Shown here in pieces: positions 1 to 5,420 of a stretch of 6,178 nt of DNA (within the stretch, counting starts at the first letter, position 1; every line of letters starts with the position of its first letter). The translations under genes were made by a program, and so were the position numbers. Where the stretch lies: positions 1 to 6,178 of the forward strand of contig JAEZJB010000319.1 of NCBI GenBank assembly GCA_023415845.1. The letters run 5' to 3'. A model generated the notes under the pieces. The model was not told the origin of the DNA, searched no databases, and was given only the letters and a program-made list of their open reading frames with translations. The DNA is from Chloroflexota bacterium. GTDB taxonomy: Bacteria; Chloroflexota; Chloroflexia; Thermomicrobiales; UBA6265.

Positions 1-403
1 GAGAACTGTCTTCGTTGACTTCATAGGCCGAGGCGATATTCGGAATCACTTCGTTCCAGTCGAACGACCATCGCACAAGATTCTCGTACCCGCTCAACCG
101 ATGCAGCATGAACAGGTAGCTGCCGCCAAGCAGGGCGGACCGAAGGGTGCCGCCATACTGACCGATCGACTCGGTGGGCTCGACGACCAGTGGATTTTCC
201 GGCAGACGCTCGTTGACAGGGGGAAGGGATCCGGCCGCAACCAGATCGGCGAGGGCCGGTGCTTCCTGGTAGGTGCCGGTCGCGGCCGGTGTGGAACTCT
301 GCGCCACGATCTTTCCGCCACCAGCGAGGTAGAGGACGGAGAAGCTGCTGGCGCCAGCGACGCCCTGGAGGAATTTGCGCCGGGTTACGGTCCGCTTACC
401 CAT
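1..403 (-). CDS. ABC transporter substrate-binding protein, family 5, N-terminal fragment (second copy)
   Basis: This is the first 134 codons of a gene that runs off the left edge. It begins at an ATG (401-403) with an AGGAG ribosome binding site 8 nt upstream. The product should capture a solute outside the membrane and hand it to an ABC importer. Residues 7-12 (TRRKFL) form a twin-arginine motif, followed by a hydrophobic stretch to about residue 27, so export through the Tat pathway is expected. There is no lipobox cysteine after it. A Ser/Thr/Pro/Ala-rich linker follows, then the start of the family 5 binding domain (IGQYGGTLRSALLGG, later GYENLVRW). From residue 7 it aligns without gaps to the neighbouring 652-residue protein, with 103 of 128 positions identical by eye. 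It is therefore a tandem paralog, last in the visible operon, 147 nt after that gene. Whether the rest is intact cannot be seen. The family is secure; the ligand is unknown. Confidence 0.93.
   Translation of the reverse strand, partial: MGKRTVTRRKFLQGVAGASSFSVLYLAGGGKIVAQSSTPAATGTYQEAPALADLVAAGSLPPVNERLPENPLVVEPTESIGQYGGTLRSALLGGSYLFMLHRLSGYENLVRWSFDWNEVIPNIASAYEVNEDSS
2..385 (-). repeat. Diverged tandem gene duplication, copy 2 (partner 2111-2494)
   Basis: This segment encodes 128 codons that align without any gap to 2111-2494, with about 80% amino-acid identity counted by eye. The repeat is coding and arises from duplication of the substrate-binding protein gene. Its left limit is set by the window edge, not by the repeat itself. 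Confidence 0.9.
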
Positions 404-411
404 GAATTCAT

Positions 412-416
412 CTCCT
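412..416 (-). promoter_or_regulatory. Ribosome binding site of the second substrate-binding protein
   Basis: AGGAG on the minus strand lies 8 nt before the ATG at 401-403. It supports this start, and the paralog's N-terminus aligns from almost the same point. Confidence 0.75.
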
Positions 417-424
417 GATTCGAA

Positions 425-445
425 CCGGCAGAGTGTCGCTGCCAG
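425..445 (-). other. Intercistronic hairpin between the two substrate-binding protein genes
   Basis: The arms 425-431 and 439-445 can form a 7-bp stem in minus-strand RNA, with one G-U pair and a 7-nt loop. It ends 8 nt before the AGGAG site of the downstream gene. No run of T follows, so it is not a standard intrinsic terminator. It could affect mRNA stability or the relative output of the two genes. That role is inference; only the complementarity is seen. Confidence 0.4.
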
Positions 446-550
446 ATACGACCAATTCTTCAATGAGACCCATGAAATCCGCCTGTATCGGCCTATCTGG
501 GCTCACCTCCTCCGTTGTGACGGGGATTGAGCGACCTGCCTGGTCGCCGG

Positions 551-2509
551 TCAGGATTCGAAGAAGTACTGGGACGTGTTGGTTGGTCCCGGTGTTGGGT
601 AGACGGCGGCCTCCGGCATGGAGTCCGGCACATTCATCAGGTTGTTCTTGCGAATGCCGTAGACAACTGCCGGGGTGCCGATGCCGATCACCCAGAAGTT
701 TTCCTGCGCGATGGCGAGGATTTCACCAAGCAGGCGATTCTGCTCCTCGGGGTCGGCGGTAGCAGTCAACTGATCGTAGAGGTCGAACTGCTGCCTGATT
801 GCCTCGGGCGGCTCCTGCGGTTCGGCACCATTCGATGGGTTGGGGCGCCACCAGTAGTTCCAGGCCTTGCCCCAGAAGTTGTAGCCCCATGGCATGTAGA
901 GGTAGGGATTGATGATCGCATCCTGCATGCCGCTGCCGCCCGGCCAGACACTGGCGTCATGGTCGTTGGCATTGATGCGGGTATTCATCAGGGAGCCATC
1001 TTCGGGTTTGAGATTCGCGTCTACGCCGACTTCTCGCCAGTAGTTGACGACCATGTTCGCGGCATCCGGCATTTCCGGGAACTCGCCACCGGTCGCGACT
1101 TCGAGCACAAAGGACAGCCGCTCGCCGTCCGGCCGCAGGCGCCAGCCGTCGCCGTCCCGCTCGGGGAGGACCCTGTCGAGATGCTCGTTGGCGAGATCGA
1201 CATCGTATTCGGTGTATTGCTTAGCCAGCGCTTCATTGAAGAACGGTGTGGATGGCAGCGGTGCCGCCTGCCACGGTTCGCCCTGGCTGACGTAGACGGT
1301 GTCCAGCACTTCCTGACGATTGATGGCATGGGAGAGCCCGATCCGGAAATCTCTGTTCTGGAAGATTTCGCGGATTGCTTCGTTCTTGTGGGTGAGGTTC
1401 AGCTGATAGACATTGGTATTCATGATCGACGGCACGGCTTCGAAGAAGTTGTAGCCACCGGATTCACGCGAGTCGGCCAGGACCGGCTTGTTGCGGACGG
1501 TGCAGATGCTGCGCTGGATCATGTCGATCTCACCGGCCGTGGTCTTGAGCAGCAGCACTTCCTCGTCCTGGAGGACTTCAAAGTTCATGCCGTCGATGTA
1601 GGGAAGCTGATTGCCTTCGGGATCGACCTTGAAGTAATAGGGATTTCGCGTGAAGGTCACGCGGGTGCCATCGCCATAGGGCTCGACGATTTGCCAGCCG
1701 TGCAGGCGGGGCAGTTCGGGATTCGACCAGAGTGCGTTGTAGGGGGTACCCGGAATCGTGCCGCCTTTGGTGCGAAACAGGGTGGCCCAGTCTTCGACAC
1801 CAGCCTCGGCAATCAGTTCATCGAGGTTTTCGGAGTTGTAGTCCTCATGGAACTGGCTGAGATAGTGCTTGGGATAGATAGTCCAGACGCTGCCGGCGAG
1901 CTGACACATCGACTTCAGGAAGAGACCATCCGGGCGTTCGAAGCTGATGGTCACGGTGTAATCGTCGATTTTCTCAGCCGTCGTCGGGTTGGCCGCACCG
2001 CCGAGAATCGGATTGTTCAGCACGGCGTCCACGTAGAACAGGATGTCATCGGCGGTATAGGGCGCGCCGTCTGACCATTTCAGCCCTTCGCGCAGGGCGA
2101 AGGTGTACTGGGTACTGTCGGCATTTACCTCATAGGCGGAGGCGACGTTGGGGATGACTTCGTTCCAGTCCATGGACCAGCGCACGAGGTTCTCGTAGCC
2201 GGCGATGCGATCCATCATGCCGGTGTTGCTCCCACCAAGCAGGGCGGACCGGAGCGTGCCACCGTACTGGCCAATTGTCGCGACCGGTTCCACCACCATC
2301 GGCTGCAGTGGCAGGCGCTCGTTGACCGGTGGGAGGGAGCCGGCCGTGACCAACTCAGCCATCGCCGGAGCCTCCTGGTAGGTACCAGTCGCGGCGGGCG
2401 TGGAACTCTGGGCGACGATCCTGTGTCCATTGGCCAGGTACAGCACCGAGAAACTGCTGGCACCGGCGGCACCCTGCAGGAATCGACGTCTGGTAATCGC
2501 TCTGCTCAA
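551..2509 (-). CDS. ABC transporter substrate-binding protein, family 5 (652 aa)
   Basis: This is a complete extracytoplasmic binding protein of the SBP_bac_5 type (peptide, nickel and opine class), which delivers a solute to an ABC importer. The start is TTG (2507-2509), chosen because GAGGAGG lies 6 nt upstream and the Tat motif follows at once: T6-R7-R8-R9-F10-L11, then a hydrophobic stretch to about residue 26. No lipobox Cys is present. Residues 33-45 are a Ser/Thr/Pro/Ala-rich linker. The family 5 domain begins near residue 78. Typical motifs are YENLVRW (105-111), LREGLKWSDGAPYTADDI (139-156), RNPYYFKVDPEGNQLPYID (288-306) and FRIGLSHAINRQEVLD (388-403). The C-terminal part is rich in Trp and Tyr (about 540-555). 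At 652 residues it is longer than typical OppA/DppA proteins. It lies 66 nt after the amidohydrolase gene and is followed by a tandem paralog. No permease or ATPase gene is visible. The ligand cannot be read from the sequence. Confidence 0.95.
   Translation of the reverse strand: MSRAITRRRFLQGAAGASSFSVLYLANGHRIVAQSSTPAATGTYQEAPAMAELVTAGSLPPVNERLPLQPMVVEPVATIGQYGGTLRSALLGGSNTGMMDRIAGYENLVRWSMDWNEVIPNVASAYEVNADSTQYTFALREGLKWSDGAPYTADDILFYVDAVLNNPILGGAANPTTAEKIDDYTVTISFERPDGLFLKSMCQLAGSVWTIYPKHYLSQFHEDYNSENLDELIAEAGVEDWATLFRTKGGTIPGTPYNALWSNPELPRLHGWQIVEPYGDGTRVTFTRNPYYFKVDPEGNQLPYIDGMNFEVLQDEEVLLLKTTAGEIDMIQRSICTVRNKPVLADSRESGGYNFFEAVPSIMNTNVYQLNLTHKNEAIREIFQNRDFRIGLSHAINRQEVLDTVYVSQGEPWQAAPLPSTPFFNEALAKQYTEYDVDLANEHLDRVLPERDGDGWRLRPDGERLSFVLEVATGGEFPEMPDAANMVVNYWREVGVDANLKPEDGSLMNTRINANDHDASVWPGGSGMQDAIINPYLYMPWGYNFWGKAWNYWWRPNPSNGAEPQEPPEAIRQQFDLYDQLTATADPEEQNRLLGEILAIAQENFWVIGIGTPAVVYGIRKNNLMNVPDSMPEAAVYPTPGPTNTSQYFFES
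2111..2494 (-). repeat. Diverged tandem gene duplication, copy 1 (partner 2-385)
   Basis: This is the matching segment within the complete substrate-binding protein gene. Similarity starts at the Tat motif and continues to the end of the comparable sequence. The first five residues of the two proteins and their upstream regions are not clearly related, apart from purine-rich ribosome binding sites. Confidence 0.9.
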
Positions 2510-2515
2510 CTCAGT

Positions 2516-2522
2516 CCTCCTC
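2516..2522 (-). promoter_or_regulatory. Ribosome binding site that fixes a TTG start
   Basis: GAGGAGG on the minus strand sits 6 nt before TTG at 2507-2509. This strong site, together with the Tat motif directly downstream and the alignment to the paralog, decides the unusual TTG start of the 652-residue protein. Confidence 0.8.
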
Positions 2523-2575
2523 GTGTTGATGTTGATCGGTCAATCGGCAGACAGGCAGCATTCCGGGCGATGTCC

Positions 2576-3664
2576 CTAGTCGGCGGCAGCCGCCAGCGGC
2601 TCGAATGGGGGCAGGTTGTACACCTCACGCGCGTTTTCGCTCATCACCCGCTGACGCATTTCGCGGGGGAAGGCGCGGGCGGCAAAGTCGGGGGTGTCGC
2701 CATCCCAGTGCGGATAGTCACTGGAGAACATCAGCATGTGTTCGGCATCGAACATGTTCAGGATGGCCTTGAAGTGATGCGGGTCGTCGGGCTCCTCGAT
2801 CGGCTGCGTGCTGAGGAGGATGTGCTCCCGGGCGTATTCGCTCGGGAGGCGGGTCACCCAGGGCACCGACTGGCGGAGGGCCTTCCAGTTCTTGTCCAGG
2901 CGCCAGAGGATGGGTGGTATCCACGAGACACCACCTTCGAGCATGATGAATTTGACGTTGGGATACTTGATGAAGGTGCCCTCGACCAGCAGGCTGACAA
3001 GATGGGCGATGTAGTTACTGGCGAGATTGGTGTGCCATTCGAGGTAGCTCCCGGCATAGCCAGCTGGAGTGGATGGACCGGCGACACCGGTGCCCTCGTT
3101 GCCTGGATGAATGGTCACCGGCAGTTTGTATTGCGATGCCGCTTCGAAAATGGGGTCCATCCAGCGGTGCCCCATGGGGAACTGCGAGCCACTCCCCATC
3201 AGCACCTGTACCATGCGGGGATGCTCACCGAGCCGGTGAATTTCGCGGGCTGCCAGCTTCGGATCGGACTGGGAGACGAGGATCGAGCCAAGATAGCGGG
3301 GATCGGCAGTCAGCCAGTCGTTGACGATCACATCGTTGACCGCGCTGCAGTAGGCGGCGGCATAGTCGGGCTCGGGCGAGACGCCGAGGTGCATGCCCGG
3401 CGGGTTGAGGACCCCAAAGTCGATGCCATAGGGATCGAGGAAGTGCTCGGCGAGCAACGCGGGATCAGACTCGATGCGAGTCCCGTCCTCGGTCACGGCG
3501 TCGGCACGCATGACCCCGTTCGGATTCCAGTAACCGAGGTGACCGGGCCCGGCGTTCCCGGCGGCGAGCCTGGTTTTCCATGCCTCGTCGATGAAGTCGA
3601 GCATGCGCTCGCGACTGACCGTGTTGTGGATGTCGGTATCGATGATCCGGTACTTGTGGCTCAC
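2576..3664 (-). CDS. Amidohydrolase-2 family metal-dependent hydrolase or decarboxylase (362 aa)
   Basis: This is a cytoplasmic TIM-barrel metalloenzyme of the amidohydrolase 2 family (PF04909). The family includes ACMSD, gamma-resorcylate decarboxylase and LigW-type decarboxylases as well as true hydrolases. Probable metal and catalytic residues are D11 and H13 (DTDIH), H186 (TIHPGN), E243 (LEGG) and D316 with H319 (SSDYPH). The first motif is DxH rather than the HxH of classical ACMSD, so I do not call it ACMSD. No signal peptide is seen, and the length is normal for the family. The start is GTG (3662-3664), with AAGGA 7 nt upstream and the conserved DxH strand immediately after. It lies 34 nt after the 219-residue gene and 66 nt before the substrate-binding protein gene, which suggests that it acts on an imported compound or its oxidation product. 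The family is firm; substrate and reaction are not known. Confidence 0.93.
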   Translation of the reverse strand: MSHKYRIIDTDIHNTVSRERMLDFIDEAWKTRLAAGNAGPGHLGYWNPNGVMRADAVTEDGTRIESDPALLAEHFLDPYGIDFGVLNPPGMHLGVSPEPDYAAAYCSAVNDVIVNDWLTADPRYLGSILVSQSDPKLAAREIHRLGEHPRMVQVLMGSGSQFPMGHRWMDPIFEAASQYKLPVTIHPGNEGTGVAGPSTPAGYAGSYLEWHTNLASNYIAHLVSLLVEGTFIKYPNVKFIMLEGGVSWIPPILWRLDKNWKALRQSVPWVTRLPSEYAREHILLSTQPIEEPDDPHHFKAILNMFDAEHMLMFSSDYPHWDGDTPDFAARAFPREMRQRVMSENAREVYNLPPFEPLAAAAD

Positions 3665-3671
3665 AGTGCCA

Positions 3672-3676
3672 TCCTT
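3672..3676 (-). promoter_or_regulatory. Ribosome binding site supporting a GTG start of the amidohydrolase
   Basis: AAGGA on the minus strand lies 7 nt before GTG at 3662-3664, in the 34-nt gap after the preceding gene. It supports the GTG start; the family's conserved N-terminal strand begins within ten residues of it. Confidence 0.65.
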
Positions 3677-3698
3677 ATCGCTTGCCTGGTCCCGGTGA

Positions 3699-4358
3699 TC
3701 AGGAGTTTGCGTGTGCTTCCACCGTCAGATTCACGACCGATTGCGCACCGGCCGCCGAGAGTACGTCCAGTTGCCACCCTCCTCCATGCTGGCCAAAGAC
3801 TGATTCCTGGTCGGGGTCGTGCCACCAGGTGATTCCATGGATTCGTCCCGAGTGGAGACGAATGCCCCCGCCAGTCCCTGTTTCTTCCATCAACTCCAGC
3901 GTGTCGGCCCGAAAGCGAAGCCGAAGCCCGATTCTGGGAGCCCGGCCACCTTCGAGATGCACCTGGAGCACGTCGTCGCAGCGATAGGTGACTTCCCAGA
4001 GTGCTCCATCGAACGCACCACCCACACGGACTGCGGTGGGGTCACGTTCTTCGAAGCGCCAGCGGGAGACGAGATCGGTGATCGGGACGAGGCTGGCTTC
4101 GGCGTCACGAGCCGCAAGCACCTCGATGCCTGCCTCTCCGTGCCAACCGCCCAGCACCGCTTCCCATGGATCTTCGGGAGCGCGACGGGCGAACCAGCCG
4201 GCCAGACTTCCCCCCAGCATTGGCGCGACCCAGGCTGCCTGGGTGCCAAGTGGATCGATGATCCGAATCGGCGCACTCCCGGCCCACCCTTCCGGCACTG
4301 GTGGCGCCTCATAGACGGCAAGCCGTCGCCTGGAGGGTGGATGCTGCTGGTCGATCAC
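3699..4358 (-). CDS. Unrecognised 219-aa protein, translationally coupled to the Rieske gene
   Basis: I do not recognise this protein. Its GTG start (4356-4358) overlaps the Rieske TGA stop (4355-4357) as GTGA. No ribosome binding site precedes it, which fits translation by coupling to the Rieske gene. It has no signal peptide or membrane segment, so it should be cytoplasmic. It contains about ten Trp residues (for example 43, 55, 65, 72, 100, 121, 178, 179), alternating beta-like stretches (VWRFEERD-type, LQVHLEGG, IGLRLRFRADTLEL) and a Gly/His-rich end (HSGRIHGITWWHD, 169-181; FGQHGGGW, 188-195). This looks like an all-beta, possibly jelly-roll or mutarotase-like fold, but that is only an impression. 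The tight link to the Rieske and amidohydrolase genes suggests a shared pathway, perhaps as an accessory subunit or a small-molecule binding or isomerising protein. Function is open. Confidence 0.82.
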   Translation of the reverse strand: MIDQQHPPSRRRLAVYEAPPVPEGWAGSAPIRIIDPLGTQAAWVAPMLGGSLAGWFARRAPEDPWEAVLGGWHGEAGIEVLAARDAEASLVPITDLVSRWRFEERDPTAVRVGGAFDGALWEVTYRCDDVLQVHLEGGRAPRIGLRLRFRADTLELMEETGTGGGIRLHSGRIHGITWWHDPDQESVFGQHGGGWQLDVLSAAGAQSVVNLTVEAHANS

Positions 4359-4720
4359 AGCGTGACGTAGACCGTGTCGTCCCGGACTTCGACGGGGTAC
4401 TGGCGAAGCCGGATTCGCTCATCGGCGAGCATCTTGCCGGTCAACAGGTCGAACTCCCACCCGTGCCATGGGCAGGCGACGATTTCTCCTTCACGACCCC
4501 AGCAGTATTCGCCGGGTTTGGATGGCAGGGTGGTTCCCCCAATGCGCCCCTTGCAGACCGGGGCCAGTTCGTGGGGGCAGATGTTGAGGACCGCGATGTA
4601 CTCGCCATTGACGTTGAAGATGCCAATGGAGCGTTCCTTCACCGTGACGATGACGTTGGTTCCCGGCTGGATATCACTGGCACGTGCCACTGGCCAAGAC
4701 TGTGGCGCCCGCTTGGTCAT
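4355..4720 (-). CDS. Rieske [2Fe-2S] domain protein (121 aa)
   Basis: This is a single-domain Rieske protein, likely a soluble electron carrier for an oxygenase, or a small redox subunit. Cluster ligands are C48-P-H50 and C83-P-W-H86, in the typical CPH...CPWHGWEFDLLTG context. The gap between the two motifs is 32 residues, against about 15-17 in standard Rieske ferredoxins, because of an inserted loop that holds two more cysteines (C56, C73). The start is taken as ATG 4718-4720, from which the domain fills the whole protein. An upstream in-frame GTG at 4823-4825 would add 35 low-complexity residues and has no ribosome binding site. The chosen start has only a distant AGGAA (11 nt). It is the first gene after the promoter at 4879-4907 and overlaps the next gene by 4 nt. 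No oxygenase alpha subunit or reductase is in the window, so its partner is unknown. Confidence 0.92.
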   Translation of the reverse strand: MTKRAPQSWPVARASDIQPGTNVIVTVKERSIGIFNVNGEYIAVLNICPHELAPVCKGRIGGTTLPSKPGEYCWGREGEIVACPWHGWEFDLLTGKMLADERIRLRQYPVEVRDDTVYVTL

Positions 4721-4878
4721 CGATGTCTCATTTCCTCGCGAACGTGGGAGGTCCCCAGCATTGGTACTCCTCGGAGCAGGCGATGTCCGCAGACTCTCAG
4801 TCGTGGACAAGGACTCGGGTCTCACCGCGACAAAGCGTCGGTGGGCAAAGATTCATGTTATCGATCGACATTGGCGGG

Positions 4879-4907
4879 ATCGTACGAGAGCCAGAATCGG
4901 CTGTCAA
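4879..4907 (-). promoter_or_regulatory. Sigma70-type promoter for the Rieske-amidohydrolase-transporter operon
   Basis: On the minus strand a perfect -35 box TTGACA (4902-4907) is followed by a 17-nt spacer and a -10 box TACGAT (4879-4884), which matches 4 of 6 consensus positions including the key T, A and final T. Transcription would begin near 4872. This leaves a leader of about 150 nt before the Rieske ATG. An 8-bp palindrome TCGATCGA (4861-4868) lies just after the predicted start and a small inverted repeat lies just before the -35 box; either might be a regulator site. Prediction from sequence only. Confidence 0.65.
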
Positions 4908-4910
4908 GAC

Positions 4911-4926
4911 CCACCCTTGCGGGTAG
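4911..4926 (-). other. Small inverted repeat next to the -35 box
   Basis: The arms 4911-4916 and 4921-4926 can pair over 6 bp in minus-strand RNA (one G-U) around a GCAA tetraloop. It ends 3 nt upstream of the -35 box. It may be an operator or a weak end signal for upstream transcription. No T run follows it, so a terminator is not supported. Confidence 0.3.
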
Positions 4927-5039
4927 TGACAGCATAAAGCGAGGGATGTGTGGGCTTCATAGGGCCTTCAGAGGAGGGAAAGGACAACCTGTCGAGCCTT
5001 TGAGGACCCAACTGGTCAGGAGGCGATGTTATCGACGGT

Positions 5040-5052
5040 CACGCCAGGCGTG
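5040..5052. other. 13-nt palindrome after the 83-aa gene
   Basis: CACGCC and GGCGTG flank a single central base, 21 nt past the stop codon of the 83-residue gene. In RNA it would give a short GC-rich hairpin (4 bp with a 5-nt loop). Without a T run it is a weak terminator candidate; it could also be a protein binding site. Confidence 0.3.
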
Positions 5053-5073
5053 GAGCAGGGGACCGCGGGACCG

Positions 5074-5325
5074 TCAGGATTCGAGCCAGGAGGAGCGGGG
5101 CTGGAACCCGGGTCGGTCCATGAGCCAGGCGTTGGCCTCGCGGACAGCGATGGCGATGGCTTCATCCTGCGTGGCGGCGGTGACGCGGATGATGTGGATC
5201 GTGTGCTCGCTACGGTAGTAGGTGAACTCGAACGAGGTTGGCGAATCTCCGCCCACCAGCGAGTCCCAGTGGGGGTGCCATCCATTCCGCACCAGGGTTT
5301 CGAAGTTCCAGCGCGGTTCCGTCAT
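5074..5325 (-). CDS. Unrecognised small protein (83 aa)
   Basis: I do not recognise this protein. The start is ATG 5323-5325, behind the purine-rich GGGAGAGAGG (5330-5339); a longer in-frame version from 5397 would add 24 residues through the intergenic hairpin and is less likely. The product is small and acidic-to-neutral, with five Trp residues (6, 16, 20, 67, 80). It has an aromatic N-terminal half (WNFETLVRNGWHPHWDSL), a beta-like centre (SFEFTYYRSEHTIHIIRVTA) and an Ala-rich helix (TQDEAIAIAVREANAWLMD), in an alpha/beta arrangement. It has no signal peptide and no membrane segment. It follows kynU by 95 nt on the same strand and could share its transcript. The strong ribosome binding site and conserved-looking protein composition favour a real gene, but no function can be assigned. 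Confidence 0.7.
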   Translation of the reverse strand: MTEPRWNFETLVRNGWHPHWDSLVGGDSPTSFEFTYYRSEHTIHIIRVTAATQDEAIAIAVREANAWLMDRPGFQPRSSWLES

Positions 5326-5329
5326 GCCG

Positions 5330-5339
5330 CCTCTCTCCC
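5330..5339 (-). promoter_or_regulatory. Ribosome binding site of the 83-aa gene
   Basis: GGGAGAGAGG on the minus strand precedes the ATG at 5323-5325 (GGGAG at 9 nt, AGAGG at 4 nt). It favours this start over the in-frame alternative further upstream. Confidence 0.6.
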
Positions 5340-5374
5340 ATACATCAATCAGGACCATCGTGGCGGCGACTGTA

Positions 5375-5392
5375 CCCGCGTGGTGGCGCGGG
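5375..5392 (-). other. GC-rich hairpin between kynU and the 83-aa gene
   Basis: CCCGCG (5375-5380) and CGCGGG (5387-5392) form a perfect 6-bp stem with a 6-nt loop, and flanking TGT/ACA could extend it past one mismatch. It lies 28 nt after the kynU stop. No T run follows on the minus strand, so it may cause partial termination or protect the kynU mRNA end, and is not a clear terminator. Confidence 0.4.
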
Positions 5393-5420
5393 CACAAGAG
5401 GACGCCGGTTTCTCATTCGG

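Larger units (their letters stand above)
4721..5073. other. 353-nt intergenic region and operon leader
   Basis: I find no convincing gene on either strand. Reading frames that cross it on the plus strand are random open frames opposite the real genes. It holds the promoter at 4879-4907, the roughly 150-nt leader of the Rieske gene, the inverted repeat at 4911-4926 and the palindrome at 5040-5052. The 9-mer TGTTATCGA occurs twice in it (4856-4864 and 5027-5035). I did not recognise any known riboswitch class in the leader. Confidence 0.6.

Noticed and set aside
527..2074. A 515-codon open frame on the plus strand opposite the substrate-binding protein gene.
   Set aside because: It is antisense to a gene with clear family motifs, a Tat signal and a ribosome binding site. 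Its translation has no recognisable domain, and long antisense frames are common in GC-rich genes.
2576..3664. Naming the amidohydrolase as ACMSD because of the nearby kynureninase.
   Set aside because: The first metal motif is DxH rather than HxH, and many functions share this family, so only the family name is supported.
2423..3832. A 469-codon open frame on the plus strand opposite the amidohydrolase gene.
   Set aside because: It spans the boundaries of three minus-strand genes and shows no family motif, while the opposite strand encodes a complete amidohydrolase with its metal ligands.
4721..4825. A longer Rieske protein starting at GTG 4823-4825.
   Set aside because: There is no ribosome binding site before the GTG, and the extra 35 residues look like translated leader. 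The Rieske domain fits the start at 4718-4720.
4746..4826. Fragments resembling T-box leader motifs (GGTGAGACCC at 4817-4826, TGGGGACC at 4750-4757, minus strand).
   Set aside because: The order and spacing do not match a T-box, the TGGNACC core is disrupted, the leader is shorter than typical and no specifier stem was evident.
4301..5218. A 305-codon plus-strand frame crossing the Rieske gene and the intergenic region.
   Set aside because: It runs antisense to the Rieske gene and across the promoter into the 83-aa gene, with a low-complexity Arg/Ser-rich translation and no motif.
5375..5392. Intrinsic terminator after kynU.
   Set aside because: The stem is good, but no T run follows on the minus strand, so it is listed only as a hairpin.
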